A stretch of DNA of 64,000 nucleotides from an uncultured Sphingomonadaceae bacterium (lineage in GTDB: Bacteria; Pseudomonadota; Alphaproteobacteria; Sphingomonadales; Sphingomonadaceae). Under the pieces are notes generated by a model that saw only the letters and a program-made list of their open reading frames with translations, was not told where the DNA came from and did not search any database. Position 1 is the first letter of the stretch. The number at the start of each line of letters is the position of its first letter. A program made the translations under genes and the position numbers. The DNA lies in the NCBI GenBank assembly GCA_947503245.1, contig CANNCV010000002.1:310001-374000 (forward strand). Reading direction: 5' to 3'. Of this stretch, positions 17,738 to 27,998 are shown in pieces.

Positions 17738-18357
17738 TAGTATTTATCCAATTCGCGCATCATATGTGCCATTGCGCGCCGTCCACCCTTGTCCAGCGCA
17801 GCCGCAACATTTTCACGCGCTTCGGCGGGTTTATTCTGGTTCAGCTTGGCCGTTGCACGCCAAGCTTTTATCTCCATTTCGAAACCAACGATTGACTTCA
17901 CCAACCCGTCAAAACGCTTTTCATCCATTTTGTCGCGCGTCCAAGGCTTTTTGGGGGCCAATTGCTCTTCATGATGTGCACTGGCCTCATCCAGAAAAGC
18001 AACCAGACCGTCACGGTCCATTTGCCGCACACGGCCTTCCAGTTCCAGCGAGACATAATTCCAAGTCGGCACTTGGTGCTTTTGTTCATCCTCGCTCAGG
18101 CCATACCAGTCTGGGCTAATATAGGCGTCAGGGCCATTGATAACGAAAAGCGCATCCATGCCAGCCAAATGCTTTGTCAGCGCATTGCCCCGCGCAAGAT
18201 GGAACTGGATAGCACCATCACCAGTGGACAGCAGCGGCACATGCGCGACACGCGGGCCATCGGGCGTAGTGGCGAAGATCATGCCAAAACCGATTTGCGC
18301 AATCATCGCTTCATGCGCTGCGCGGTCATTCCAATGAAAATCACTATTAGGATGCAT
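17737..18357 (-). CDS. PaiB-family FMN-binding protein
   Basis: The 206-residue protein is of the PaiB family, with a split-barrel flavin-binding fold. Typical segments are HVPLLS, HLARGNALTKHL, FVINGPDAYISPDWYG, VPTWNYVSLELEGRVR and the C-terminal IVGFEMEIKAWRATAKLNQNK. Bacillus PaiB is described as a negative regulator of sporulation and protease genes, but many family members may be flavoenzymes or haem-degrading proteins. It starts 5 nt after the RluA-family gene stop and is coupled to the HAD gene. Confidence 0.92.
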   Translation of the reverse strand: MHPNSDFHWNDRAAHEAMIAQIGFGMIFATTPDGPRVAHVPLLSTGDGAIQFHLARGNALTKHLAGMDALFVINGPDAYISPDWYGLSEDEQKHQVPTWNYVSLELEGRVRQMDRDGLVAFLDEASAHHEEQLAPKKPWTRDKMDEKRFDGLVKSIVGFEMEIKAWRATAKLNQNKPAEARENVAAALDKGGRRAMAHMMRELDKY

Positions 18358-18362
18358 AGGGT

Positions 18363-19724
18363 TCAGCCTCGCTTTCCAGATTTGTTACGTGCAGGAGCGG
18401 AGCGACCACCAGCTGGTCCAGAGCGACCGCCAGATGCGCCCTTTTTCATCATGGTTTTCTTGCTATTTGGCCCTGTTTTTGCGCCGGTTTTTGGTTTCCC
18501 CCTGCCGCGCGCTGGGCCAGATGGTTTCTTGCCATCATCCGCTGCACCGCGCCCACGGCGTTCGCCGCGTCTGCCTTTACGCATCTGTTTGGCATGAGCG
18601 CGCGCCTTGCGCTTTTGCTCCTCGCGGGTGGGTTCCGGCGCATGATCGACCGGATTGAAAGCGTCGCCAATCTCCATATCAAAGCCAAGGCCATCCATAG
18701 TATCAGCAAAATGCGGCGGCAGATCGGCCTTGACTTCCAGCTTTCCGCCATCGGGATGGTCTATGCGCAAATGGCGAGCATGCAGGTGCATTTTGCGGCT
18801 GATGCTGCCGGTCAGATGCGCATCTTTGCCACCATATTTTATATCACCCAATATCGGGTGACCAATGGCAGCCATATGCACGCGCAGCTGGTGCGTGCGC
18901 CCGGTTAAGGGGAACAGCTCTACCCAGCTGACCCGCCCGCCAGCATGTTCCAGCACGCGGTAACGGGTGCGCGCGCTCTGGCCCTCCACCTCATCAACGA
19001 ACATCTTTTCACCGCCTGTGCCCGGCTGTTTAGCCAGCGGCAGATCAATCTGACCCTCACGTATTTCCGGCAAGCCCATGACCAGTGCCCAATAGGTTTT
19101 GCGCGCCGAACGGCCCGAGAAATGGCGCGAGAAAAAGGCGGCGCTGCCCGGTGATCGGGCCACCAGCAACACACCCGAAGTATCTTTATCGAGCCGGTGG
19201 ACAAGCCGTGGCCGCGGGCCTTCATCACCCTCAATATAGGCGTCCAGCAAGCCATCGACATGTTTATAGGTTTTGCTGCCGCCCTGGGTCGCAAGGCCCG
19301 GTGGTTTGTTGAGGATGAGCGCAGCACGATCGCGGTGTATCACCATGCCTTCGGCCAGCGCGGTTTCCTCGTCATTCAGCTCTTTGCGGCGGATAGTCTT
19401 TGACGGTTTTGCACGATCATCCGGCGGTACACGCAGCACCTGCCCCGTGTTGATCCGATCGCTATGGCTGACCCGCTTGCCATCCAAACGCAATTGCCCC
19501 GTACGCGCCCAGCGTGACACAGTGCCAAAGCCAATATGCGCCATATGCCGCGCGAACCAGCGGTCAACGCGGATATCATTATCATCCGCCTTAACGGTAA
19601 AGCTGCGCACCTGCGGGCTGTCCGGCGACCATTTGCCTCCGTCACCTGCGCCATCACCTACACCTGTGTTGTCCCCGCCAATATCCGGGCCTGTTGCGTC
19701 TGCTGATTTATCGTCTTCGCTCAT
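18363..19724 (-). CDS. RluA-family pseudouridine synthase with basic C-terminal tail
   Basis: The 453-residue enzyme isomerises uridine to pseudouridine in rRNA, most like RluC. An S4 RNA-binding domain covers about residues 40-100 (FTVKADDNDIRVDRWFARH). The catalytic motif is LVHRLDKDTSGVLLVAR, Asp179. After about residue 395 a Lys/Arg/Gly-rich low-complexity tail makes it longer than the usual 300-350 residues. The start at 19724 is chosen because it overlaps the crcB stop as ATGA and has AAGG 8 nt upstream; an open frame extends to 19907 inside crcB, which is not credible as coding. Confidence 0.9.
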   Translation of the reverse strand: MSEDDKSADATGPDIGGDNTGVGDGAGDGGKWSPDSPQVRSFTVKADDNDIRVDRWFARHMAHIGFGTVSRWARTGQLRLDGKRVSHSDRINTGQVLRVPPDDRAKPSKTIRRKELNDEETALAEGMVIHRDRAALILNKPPGLATQGGSKTYKHVDGLLDAYIEGDEGPRPRLVHRLDKDTSGVLLVARSPGSAAFFSRHFSGRSARKTYWALVMGLPEIREGQIDLPLAKQPGTGGEKMFVDEVEGQSARTRYRVLEHAGGRVSWVELFPLTGRTHQLRVHMAAIGHPILGDIKYGGKDAHLTGSISRKMHLHARHLRIDHPDGGKLEVKADLPPHFADTMDGLGFDMEIGDAFNPVDHAPEPTREEQKRKARAHAKQMRKGRRGERRGRGAADDGKKPSGPARGRGKPKTGAKTGPNSKKTMMKKGASGGRSGPAGGRSAPARNKSGKRG

Positions 19725-20116
19725 GCCCATTGCCTTGTTAAAATAAGGCCTGCGAAAATCGCCGCCGTGGAGAGCGTTACCGACACCAATGCATAAGCCG
19801 CTGCCTGCCAATAGGCCCCGTCTGTCAGCATATTTGCCGTTTCCAGTGAAAATGCGGAAAAGGTTGTAAACCCGCCCAGCAATCCAACGCCCAGAAATAA
19901 CCGCCACATTGGCGAAACATCATCTGCAATTAGCAGCCAGCCCGCCAATATTCCCATGGCCAGACCGCCCAATATATTTACTGTCAGCGTCGCCACTGGC
20001 CAGCTGGTCCCCGCCCAATGCGTCATCATCTCCCCGATATGAAACCGCCCTGCTGCGCCCAATGCACCGCCCGCCATCACCCATAGGGTTGCACCAAAAT
20101 ATGTTGCTGCGCTCAT
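19721..20116 (-). CDS. crcB: Fluoride exporter CrcB/Fluc
   Basis: This small four-helix membrane protein exports fluoride as a dual-topology dimer. The 131 residues show the family motifs GGALGAAGRFH, TLTVNILGG and GLLGGFTTFSAFSLE. No fluoride riboswitch consensus could be recognised in the 82 nt separating it from alaS. The gene is coupled by ATGA to the RluA-family gene downstream, an arrangement I associate with sphingomonads. It may be co-transcribed with alaS. Confidence 0.93.
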   Translation of the reverse strand: MSAATYFGATLWVMAGGALGAAGRFHIGEMMTHWAGTSWPVATLTVNILGGLAMGILAGWLLIADDVSPMWRLFLGVGLLGGFTTFSAFSLETANMLTDGAYWQAAAYALVSVTLSTAAIFAGLILTRQWA

Positions 20117-20198
20117 GACAGGCTCAATAGACCGGCTTGAGGGGTTTTTCCAGTCAATAGCTTGGCCGCGTCCGGCAAAGCTTTAACAGGCAATGTTA

Positions 20199-22856
20199 TC
20201 AATTGCTTGCGGCTAAGGCTTGGCGCACAGCATCAAGAGCAGCATCCGCTTTATCGCCATCTGGGCCGCCACCTTGCGCCATATCGGGTCGGCCGCCGCC
20301 GCCCTTGCCGCCCATTGCCTCTACACCAGCGCGGACTAGCGCCACTGCGTCAACTGTGCTGGTAAGATCCTGCGTAACGCCAACGGCCAGCGCGGCGCGG
20401 CCATCATTAACCGCGACTATAGCCGCTACACCGCTGCCCATTTCCTGTTTGGCTTCATCTAGCAGGCTGCGCAGGTCTTTGGGGTTTAGGCCAGAAATTA
20501 CCCGCCCACGATAGCGCACATTGCCGATGGTCTCATCCTCTGCAGGCTGCGCTGCACCGCCACCGTTGCCCGCCAATGCCAGCGCTTTTTTGGCGGCCGC
20601 TAATTCTTCGGTGAGTTGCTTGCGCTCTTCCACTAAGGCCGCAACGCGCGCAACCGCCTCATCAGGCGCAGTGCGCAAAGTGGACGCGACCGTTTGCAGA
20701 CCGGTCTCACGGTCCACAAGATATTGCCGGGCAGCTTCGCCAGTAAGCGCTTCGATACGGCGTACACCGCCAGAAACCGCGCTTTCCGATATGATATGGA
20801 ACAGACCAATATCACCCAATGCGCGAACATGGGTGCCGCCGCACAATTCTACCGAATAATCCGCATCGTCATCCAGCCCCATGCTGAGAACGCGCACTTC
20901 ATCGCCATATTTCTCACCGAATAGCGCCAGAGCGCCCGCTTCGACCGCATCATCGGGCGACATTAAACGGGTGGTGACATCTGCATTGCCACGCAGCTGG
21001 ACATTCACTTCGGCCTGCACCGCAGCTATTTCATCAGCGGTCATTGCCTGTGGGTGTGAAAAGTCAAAGCGCAGCTTATCCTGCGCAACAAGGCTGCCCT
21101 TTTGGGTAACATGCGCACCCAAATGATTGCGCAGCGCGGCGTGCAGCAAATGGGTTGCGCTATGGTTGGCGCGCAGTTCATCCCTGCGCACAGCGTCAAC
21201 CGTTAGAGAGACGGTATCATTGACCGCAATCGCGCCAACCTCAACGGTAAGCTGATGCGCATGCAAACGGCCAAGCGGTTTTGCGACATCATCAACCTTG
21301 GCAGCAAAACCATTATCGGCTGTTACGCCCCCGCGATCACCTTCCTGACCACCCGATTCAGCATAAAATGGCGTTTGATTGACGATCATGACGCCGGTTT
21401 CACCTTTGGACAGTTTCTCAACGCGCTGGCCGTCTTTGACCAGAGCAACTACCTGTCCATCACCTTTTAAGCCAGTATATCCGGTAAATTCAGTACTGCC
21501 ATGTTCATCAGCAATATCGAACCAAATATCTTCCGATGCGGTTTCGCCAGACCCTTTCCAGGCCGCGCGTGCAGCTGCTTTTTGCTGCGCCATAGCAGCA
21601 TCAAACCCAGCTTTATCGACCGATATGCCGTCAGCACGCAAAGCGTCTTCGGTCAGGTCATAAGGGAACCCATAGGTGTCATAGAGTTTGAAAGCGATGG
21701 TGCCGTCTAGCTCGTCACCTTCCTGCAAATCGCCGCTTGCTTCGCCTAAAAGTTTTAGACCCTTGTCGAGCGTCTGACGGAATTTTTCTTCTTCACGGCG
21801 CAATGTTTCGCTGATGAGCGGCTGCGCACGGGCAAGTTCAGGGAAAGCCTGGCCCATTTCACCGACCAGAACCGGCACCAATTGATGCATTAACGGATCA
21901 GCTGCACCCAGCAAATGCGCGTGGCGCATCGCGCGGCGCATGATGCGGCGCAATACATAGCCCCGCCCTTCATTGGCAGGCAGCACGCCATCCGCCATTA
22001 GGAAGGAGCAAGCCCGCAAATGGTCGGCAATGACACGGTGACTGGCCAACTGTTCATCGCTCTGCGCCGCGCCAACCAGATTGGCCGATGCCGAAATAAG
22101 CTGTGTGAATGTGTCTGTATCGTAATTATTATGTACACCCTGCATAACAGCAGCAATACGCTCAAGGCCCATGCCGGTATCAATGCTGGGCTTTGGCAAT
22201 GATGTCATCTCGCCAGAGCTATCCCGCTCATATTGCATGAACACAAGGTTCCAGATTTCGACAAAACGATCGCCATCTTCATCCGGACTGCCCGGAGGAC
22301 CACCAGCTATATGCTCACCATGATCGTAAAAGATTTCGCTGCATGGGCCGCATGGACCTGTATCACCCATGGACCAGAAATTATCATTGGTCGCGATGCG
22401 TATGATGCGTTCCTCAGGCAGTCCAGAGATTTTGCGCCATAAATCAAAGGCTTCATCATCTTCATGATAAACTGTCGCTGTCAGCTTATCAGCGGGCAAT
22501 TCCCAAACTTTGGTGAGTAATTCCCAAGCGTGAACAATGGCCTCTTCTTTAAAATAATCGCCGAAAGAGAAATTGCCCAGCATTTCGAAAAATGTGTGGT
22601 GGCGCGCGGTATAGCCGACATTATCCAAATCATTATGCTTGCCGCCAGCGCGCACACATTTTTGCGACGATGTTGCGCGCGGTGCTGGTGCTGCTTCCAA
22701 CCCAGTAAAAATATTCTTGAACGGCACCATTCCTGCATTGACGAACATCAATGTCGGATCCTGTTGCGGGATTAACGGCGCGGACGCTATGGGCGCATGG
22801 TTCTGCCCAGCGAAAAAGTCCAAAAATGACTGACGGATATGGTTGGAGCTTGTCAT
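20199..22856 (-). CDS. alaS: Alanyl-tRNA synthetase
   Basis: This class II synthetase charges tRNA-Ala. The 885 residues match the family. The N-terminus has [20 protein letters not shown] and [17 protein letters not shown] (motif region). The editing domain has [17 protein letters not shown] and the zinc-site [13 protein letters not shown]. The C-Ala domain ends with the glycine-rich [17 protein letters not shown] segment. It stands alone on the minus strand downstream of a strong terminator for the preceding gene, so it probably has its own promoter in 22857-22928. Confidence 0.97.
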   Translation of the reverse strand: MTSSNHIRQSFLDFFAGQNHAPIASAPLIPQQDPTLMFVNAGMVPFKNIFTGLEAAPAPRATSSQKCVRAGGKHNDLDNVGYTARHHTFFEMLGNFSFGDYFKEEAIVHAWELLTKVWELPADKLTATVYHEDDEAFDLWRKISGLPEERIIRIATNDNFWSMGDTGPCGPCSEIFYDHGEHIAGGPPGSPDEDGDRFVEIWNLVFMQYERDSSGEMTSLPKPSIDTGMGLERIAAVMQGVHNNYDTDTFTQLISASANLVGAAQSDEQLASHRVIADHLRACSFLMADGVLPANEGRGYVLRRIMRRAMRHAHLLGAADPLMHQLVPVLVGEMGQAFPELARAQPLISETLRREEEKFRQTLDKGLKLLGEASGDLQEGDELDGTIAFKLYDTYGFPYDLTEDALRADGISVDKAGFDAAMAQQKAAARAAWKGSGETASEDIWFDIADEHGSTEFTGYTGLKGDGQVVALVKDGQRVEKLSKGETGVMIVNQTPFYAESGGQEGDRGGVTADNGFAAKVDDVAKPLGRLHAHQLTVEVGAIAVNDTVSLTVDAVRRDELRANHSATHLLHAALRNHLGAHVTQKGSLVAQDKLRFDFSHPQAMTADEIAAVQAEVNVQLRGNADVTTRLMSPDDAVEAGALALFGEKYGDEVRVLSMGLDDDADYSVELCGGTHVRALGDIGLFHIISESAVSGGVRRIEALTGEAARQYLVDRETGLQTVASTLRTAPDEAVARVAALVEERKQLTEELAAAKKALALAGNGGGAAQPAEDETIGNVRYRGRVISGLNPKDLRSLLDEAKQEMGSGVAAIVAVNDGRAALAVGVTQDLTSTVDAVALVRAGVEAMGGKGGGGRPDMAQGGGPDGDKADAALDAVRQALAASN

Positions 22857-22928
22857 GCCAGTGATTTAGGCGAGCGATAATTTGCTGACAAGTGGAACAT
22901 GCACGAAATCAGCAATGCTGGGCAAAAT

Positions 22929-22962
22929 AAAAGGGCCGATCGCTAATGCGACCAGCCCTTTT
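22929..22962 (-). terminator. Rho-independent terminator
   Basis: Outer arms AAAAGGGC (22929-22936) and GCCCTTTT (22955-22962) pair perfectly, with a three-base mismatch, then inner arms TCGC/GCGA and a TAAT loop. On the minus strand the stem is followed by ATTTTG, giving a T-rich tail. It lies 45 nt past the stop of the secreted-protein gene at 23007. Confidence 0.75.
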
Positions 22963-23006
22963 CTTACATTGCGCCCAAATATTGTTACTCGGGCAAAATC
23001 ATAGTT

Positions 23007-23753
23007 CTAATCAAGACGCTTTTTATAGCATTTCTTCGTAGCTTTTTCGCGCTTGCTGGTTTTTTCAATCTTTCCAGCTTCAATTTTGCACTGACCAAGC
23101 GGTGTTGATTCCAATGCGGCTTGCATTGCTGCGGCGGAATCAAAAGCAGGTGACACATTGCCATTAGCAGTGAATTCGACCGGTTGAACCACTTCAGCGG
23201 TCAACTCTCGTCCCATGGGCAGACGTGCACGCTTGCCAGTAATGAAACCTGCAAAAACACCAATAGCCAGAACGCCAACGCCTGTTGCTATGGTATTGCC
23301 CTCGCCTTCTTGACGGTATGTACCGCCAATTGGCATTTTCCAGCTATCATAATCAATCGAATGCATTGCGAATTCGATTTTGCCAGATTTGCCAAATGCG
23401 CCCTTGCCTGTGCGCCATGTAATTTCAGCAGTGGCCGGTGTGCCCTTAGGGATAACCACAACATTGTTGATGCTTACATCTTCGGCCACGGTCAAAGCAA
23501 ATGTATCGCCTGAACGGTGCGAACTGCTGTTGACTTCGCTGGCAACAATCAACTTAACCGGTGTACCTTTTTTCAGAACAAGCATTTCAGCTGGTTGAGG
23601 TGCTGGCGGTGCTGCTACTGGAACTGCCGGAGCAAGTGGTGGTGCAGGAACAGCCGCCACAGCTTGCTCACTAGTATCCCCATCAACCTGCGCATATAAT
23701 GGCGCTGCGCACAGCAGAGCCATGGCCGTACCGGCCATAATTGTACTTTTCAT
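23007..23753 (-). CDS. Secreted protein with pro-rich linker and TrbI/VirB10-like beta region
   Basis: The 248-residue protein has a Sec signal peptide (MKSTIMAGTAMALLCAAP, cleavage near LYAQ). A Pro/Ala-rich linker follows. The core has LKKGTPVKLIVASEVNSSSH, GDTFALTVAEDV and VVIPKGTPATAEITW, a beta pattern similar to VirB10/TrbI-type or flagellar P-ring-like folds; this is only a resemblance. A glycine-rich hydrophobic segment (TGVGVLAIGVFAGFITGKRA) may be membrane-inserted. The C-terminus is Lys-rich. GGGGGA lies 5 nt before the ATG at 23753. I cannot assign a function. Confidence 0.78.
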   Translation of the reverse strand: MKSTIMAGTAMALLCAAPLYAQVDGDTSEQAVAAVPAPPLAPAVPVAAPPAPQPAEMLVLKKGTPVKLIVASEVNSSSHRSGDTFALTVAEDVSINNVVVIPKGTPATAEITWRTGKGAFGKSGKIEFAMHSIDYDSWKMPIGGTYRQEGEGNTIATGVGVLAIGVFAGFITGKRARLPMGRELTAEVVQPVEFTANGNVSPAFDSAAAMQAALESTPLGQCKIEAGKIEKTSKREKATKKCYKKRLD

Positions 23754-23932
23754 CATATTCCCCCGTAAAACTCCTCCAAATATGGCAAAAATTACTGCCA
23801 AGAGGTGGTTTTGATACCAATTTCCAATATTGGCAAGCAAATTATCTTACAATTGCAGTAAAATAACTCCGCAATATGAAAGAATGATGGAATGTAAGAA
23901 AGACTGATAAGTCAATTAATTAGAGGACTAAA

Positions 23933-24997
23933 TCAATCGGGATCTGGCCCCGTCATCATTTCCTCTGCAACCTTATCTTCTTCACCGCGAATGGCACTTT
24001 CAAGTTTGGCCATCATTTCCGGATTTTCTTTCAAGAAGGTTTTGGAATTCTCACGGCCCTGACCAATGCGCACGGAATCATATGAGAACCAGCTGCCCGA
24101 TTTCTCAACAATACCTGCCTTGACGCCCAGGTCGAGAATTTCACCGACTTTGGAAATACCCTCGCCATACATGATATCAAATTCGACTTGCTTGAATGGC
24201 GGCGCAACTTTGTTTTTGACAACTTTCACACGTGTCGCATTGCCGATAATATCATCACGGTCTTTAATCTGGCCAGTCCGGCGAATATCCAGACGCACCG
24301 ATGCATAGAATTTCAATGCATTGCCGCCAGTGGTTGTCTCAGGGTTGCCGTACATCACGCCAATTTTCATGCGCAACTGGTTGATGAACACAACCATACA
24401 GCGCGATTTGGATATCGAACCGGTCAATTTGCGTAGCGACTGGCTCATTAGACGTGCCTGAAGGCCGACATGACTATCGCCCATCTCACCCTCAATTTCT
24501 GCGCGTGGCACCAAGGCAGCAACAGAGTCGATAACCAATATATCAACCGCATTTGACCGCACCAACGTATCTGCAATTTCCAACGCCTGCTCACCCGTAT
24601 CCGGCTGCGAGACGATCAGATCATCAATATTGACGCCCAGTTTTTTGGCGTAAGCCGGATCAAGCGCATGCTCCGCATCAACAAATGCAGCTGTGCCGCC
24701 ACCTTTTTGTGCCTCAGCAACAGTGTGGAGCGCCAATGTGGTTTTGCCGGAGCTTTCAGGACCATAAATTTCAATGATCCGGCCACGCGGCAAACCGCCA
24801 ATGCCCAAAGCAATATCCAGCCCCAAAGAGCCAGTTGAAATAGCTTCGATATTCATCGCCTCTTTTGAACCCAGCTTCATTGCCGAGCCTTTACCAAAAG
24901 CGCGATCAATTTGTGCTAATGCTGCATCCAGTGCTTTTTGCCGATCCATAGTTTTCGCCTGTTTTTCCGCTTCCACGAGTTTTAACTGTCCGGCCAT
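23933..24997 (-). CDS. recA: Recombinase RecA
   Basis: RecA forms the strand-exchange filament on single-stranded DNA and triggers LexA self-cleavage. The 354-residue protein has Walker [14 protein letters not shown], Walker [11 protein letters not shown], loop L1/L2 regions ([37 protein letters not shown]) and the N-terminal oligomerisation helix [19 protein letters not shown]. The ATG at 24997 has AAGGA 8 nt upstream. An SOS box lies about 75 nt upstream of the start, so LexA control is expected. It is 100 nt downstream of a receiver-domain gene. Confidence 0.98.
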   Translation of the reverse strand: MAGQLKLVEAEKQAKTMDRQKALDAALAQIDRAFGKGSAMKLGSKEAMNIEAISTGSLGLDIALGIGGLPRGRIIEIYGPESSGKTTLALHTVAEAQKGGGTAAFVDAEHALDPAYAKKLGVNIDDLIVSQPDTGEQALEIADTLVRSNAVDILVIDSVAALVPRAEIEGEMGDSHVGLQARLMSQSLRKLTGSISKSRCMVVFINQLRMKIGVMYGNPETTTGGNALKFYASVRLDIRRTGQIKDRDDIIGNATRVKVVKNKVAPPFKQVEFDIMYGEGISKVGEILDLGVKAGIVEKSGSWFSYDSVRIGQGRENSKTFLKENPEMMAKLESAIRGEEDKVAEEMMTGPDPD

Positions 24998-25070
24998 ATG
25001 CCTGTTCCTTCCACCTAGATGCCAATTGCGAATCAATCAATGATCAATTCGTACACCATTTGTTCTTACG

Positions 25071-25085
25071 GAACAAGTGCAGAAC
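25071..25085 (-). promoter_or_regulatory. SOS box (LexA operator) of recA
   Basis: On the minus strand the site reads GTTC-TGCACTT-GTTC, which is the alphaproteobacterial LexA consensus GTTC-N7-GTTC. It lies 74 nt before the recA ATG. The same region also holds a TTGTTC-N5-GAACAA palindrome (25060-25076) overlapping one half-site. Confidence 0.82.
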
Positions 25086-25097
25086 AAATTATCCGGC

Positions 25098-25451
25098 TCA
25101 GGACGATATAAGTGCGCCCGCAGCATCTTCCAAAGCGCTGTGTGTAAAAGGTTTTGCCAATATGCTCACCGCGTCCACCCCTTTAGGAAAATCAACATCG
25201 GCGTTCCCGCTGCTGACCATATAGGGAATGTTTGCCTCTTGCAGAGCGCGCGCAACCGGCCAACTGGTTTGCTGGCCCAGATGAATATCCAAAATGGCAG
25301 CATCAACATGATGTTCGGCCAAAGCAGATAAGGCCGTATCCACAGAATGGCATATGGCAGCAACGCCATGGCCCATATCCTCAAGGCTGTCTTCGACCAG
25401 CATGGCGATCATCGGTTCATCTTCAACAATCAGGAATTTTTTCGCCGCCAT
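25098..25451 (-). CDS. Single-domain response regulator coupled to CckA
   Basis: The 117-residue protein is a stand-alone receiver domain. The acidic pocket is VEDEP (Glu10/Asp11), the phosphoacceptor is Asp55 in AAILDIHLG, the switch residue lies in MVSSG and the conserved Lys is Lys100 in LAKPF. There is no output domain. It starts in the stop codon of cckA (TAATG), which suggests it takes part in the same phosphorelay, perhaps as a phosphate sink. It is not ChpT, which has a histidine phosphotransfer fold. Confidence 0.88.
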   Translation of the reverse strand: MAAKKFLIVEDEPMIAMLVEDSLEDMGHGVAAICHSVDTALSALAEHHVDAAILDIHLGQQTSWPVARALQEANIPYMVSSGNADVDFPKGVDAVSILAKPFTHSALEDAAGALISS

Positions 25452-27907
25452 TATGAAGTTCCATTCTGAGAATATTGCGCCAGAGCGCGGCCAGTCATTT
25501 CACATATTTGCGCGACAGAAAACGGTTTTGGCAAAAAGAACATCCGATCGACATCAATGGATTGCCGCAATTGCTCTTCCGCATAGCCAGACATAAACAG
25601 GATCGGCACCTCACTGTTCAATCCGCGAATTTCCTTTGCCATGGCGGGGCCATCCATAACCGGCATGACCACATCGCTGATGACCAGATCAATACCGTCC
25701 GATAGGCCGTTATGCGCATTAAATTGCTCCAACCCGTCTTCGCCATCACTGGCGGTAATGATAGTATAGCCTTGGCGTGACAAAGCGCGTTCAGCAACGG
25801 CGCGCACCATATCCTCATCCTCAACCAGCAGGATTGTGCCGCTGCCCCAATCATTTTGTGCTGGCGGATCATCCTTAATCGTTGCCGGTTCGCTGCTGCT
25901 ATCAATAGGACCGTCAAATACTGGGAAATAGATCGTGAAGAATGTACCAGCGCCTGGCTCAGAATCGACAAAGACATAACCGCCGGATTGTTTGATAATG
26001 CCGTAAACCGTTGAAAGACCAAGGCCAGTGCCCTTGCCAACATCTTTGGTGGTGAAGAACGGTTCAAAAATCTTGGCTTGCAGTTCGGGCGGAATACCAG
26101 TCCCTGTATCTCGCACGATGATCGCAGAATAGTCGGCAATCGGCAGAATATCGCGATTGGATTGCCGAATATCGTCGCTGCTAAAGTTTTTCGTCTCGAT
26201 CGACAAAACACCATTGCCATCCATTGCATCGCGGGCATTAACCGCGAGATTGACGATGACCTGTTCCAACTGCCCAGGGTCTGCACGGATGGCGCCCAAA
26301 TTGCGGTCATGACGCACTTCCAGCTTAACGCCCTCACCCATAAGCCGCGCAAGCAAATGCGATACTTCCGAAACAATATCCGGCAATTGGATGATTTGTG
26401 GCCGTAATGTCTGCTGGCGGGAAAAGGCGAGCAATTGGCGGGTCAGGCTCGCGGCGCGACTGGAATTGTTCTTAATCTGCTGAATATCATCATAATCGCT
26501 ATCACCCGGGCTGTGGCGCAGCAGCATAAGGTCGCAATGGCCGATAATCGCGGTCAGCACATTGTTAAAATCATGCGCAACGCCGCCTGCAAGCTGGCCA
26601 ATAGCCTGCATCTTAGTAGCCTGTGCAACCTGTCGTTTCAGCTTCGCTTCTTCGCTATTATCCCGCAAGGACAGCAGGACCGCAGCATCACCAAGACCGC
26701 GAATGCCCGACAGGCTGAGCGATACCGGATCATCCGGCAGGTCTTTCAAGCGAATGGCAAGGTCGCCAGTCTGCGCACGCCCAACGGCGAACCGCCTGAT
26801 CGTATCAGCCAGAACCGATTTATCTTCGCGCACAACCAGATCGCCCGGATAAGAAGGAATATCCTTATCTTCGCGCCCGATAACCCGCGTAAAGCTGGCA
26901 TTGGCGAACAGAAAACGGCCATCACGGTCAACCATCGCCAGACCAATAGGCAGCAGCGATAGCATAACCTCTATCTGCTCCATCGCATTGCCCTGATCCA
27001 CCATTTGGTCACCACGGTCGAGCAAGAGGAACATGCCGGGTACTTGCGAGATATCCTCTGGTAGCGGCTCATGCGGGTCAGACAGCGGAACATGGACCAG
27101 TCGCAATGGACGGCGCACGCCTATTTCGCGCTCAAAATACAGATTTTCTTTATCGTCAGTGCGCAAGAAACTGCCCAGATCGCGGCCCACAACATTGGCG
27201 GCGGCGTCTCCTGCGGCGCGTCTGGAAAAACCGCTATTGGCTGCGCGTATCCGTCCCTCTGGCCCGACAACGCATATCATCAACCCAGCACGGCCAGCCG
27301 CCAGACCGGGCTTACCGCTAAGCATTTGGCGGGCATCATCGATAAGGCTGGACTGCATAACCGGCTGCATGCGCCATAGCAGATGATCTTCTCCCCGGCC
27401 TGCGCGGCTGACATAGACTTCATATTGCCGGTTGGCGTGGCGTACACTGTCAGCCTCAGACTCACCATCGCGCCAAGCAGTGCGCGCAGCCTCAAGCAAT
27501 ATTTCCGAAGACCCTTGATCGAGTGGCAGATTTGCAGGTGCAAGCGGTTGATCGCTAAGTTGGGAATATTGTGGATTGCTACACACCAGACGCCCTGCAC
27601 GGTCCGTAATCGCAATCAATATTTCTGGGTGATCGGCAGCAGCGGCAGTCACAGTCCAATCGGGGGCAATAATATCTGCATCAACCGATGTCGCGGCAGA
27701 GCGAATATAGAGCAAGGCAAAGCCGCCAAAAAACACCATGGCCGATAGCAATATCAACGTAATGGTAAGGTCACGGGTCGCCAGATAGACAAGAGAGACG
27801 CAGCATATCAATGCCAGTCCGGACAGCAGCACTGGCCAGGGTAATTTAGAATCGTGGTCAGAGCCAGATACTAAGGCATGCTGCCAATTATTCTCTATAT
27901 TCGGCAA
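25451..27907 (-). CDS. cckA: Hybrid histidine kinase CckA
   Basis: CckA sits at the top of the CckA-ChpT-CtrA phosphorelay controlling the alphaproteobacterial cell cycle and, in sphingomonads, motility and related traits. The 818 residues contain two N-terminal transmembrane helices (about 24-45 and 47-68), PAS-like regions up to about residue 420, a HisKA domain with phosphorylated His445 in [17 protein letters not shown], a GHKL ATPase ([38 protein letters not shown]) and a C-terminal receiver with Asp745 ([13 protein letters not shown]). It ends in a TAATG junction with the receiver gene. Confidence 0.93.
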   Translation of the reverse strand: MPNIENNWQHALVSGSDHDSKLPWPVLLSGLALICCVSLVYLATRDLTITLILLSAMVFFGGFALLYIRSAATSVDADIIAPDWTVTAAAADHPEILIAITDRAGRLVCSNPQYSQLSDQPLAPANLPLDQGSSEILLEAARTAWRDGESEADSVRHANRQYEVYVSRAGRGEDHLLWRMQPVMQSSLIDDARQMLSGKPGLAAGRAGLMICVVGPEGRIRAANSGFSRRAAGDAAANVVGRDLGSFLRTDDKENLYFEREIGVRRPLRLVHVPLSDPHEPLPEDISQVPGMFLLLDRGDQMVDQGNAMEQIEVMLSLLPIGLAMVDRDGRFLFANASFTRVIGREDKDIPSYPGDLVVREDKSVLADTIRRFAVGRAQTGDLAIRLKDLPDDPVSLSLSGIRGLGDAAVLLSLRDNSEEAKLKRQVAQATKMQAIGQLAGGVAHDFNNVLTAIIGHCDLMLLRHSPGDSDYDDIQQIKNNSSRAASLTRQLLAFSRQQTLRPQIIQLPDIVSEVSHLLARLMGEGVKLEVRHDRNLGAIRADPGQLEQVIVNLAVNARDAMDGNGVLSIETKNFSSDDIRQSNRDILPIADYSAIIVRDTGTGIPPELQAKIFEPFFTTKDVGKGTGLGLSTVYGIIKQSGGYVFVDSEPGAGTFFTIYFPVFDGPIDSSSEPATIKDDPPAQNDWGSGTILLVEDEDMVRAVAERALSRQGYTIITASDGEDGLEQFNAHNGLSDGIDLVISDVVMPVMDGPAMAKEIRGLNSEVPILFMSGYAEEQLRQSIDVDRMFFLPKPFSVAQICEMTGRALAQYSQNGTS

Positions 27908-27998
27908 GGCTGGTCCTTCTCAACATGCATCAACACACAAAGCAGAATGACGAGCGGAAGTATCATCCGATAAGGCCGCATCATGCTTTACAATATCC

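Noticed and set aside
19725-19907. N-terminal extension of the RluA-family gene
   Set aside because: It lies wholly within crcB and lacks similarity to the family; the ATGA junction gives the better start.
20117-20198. Fluoride riboswitch before crcB
   Set aside because: Neither the conserved pseudoknot core nor the expected stems could be found on the minus strand.
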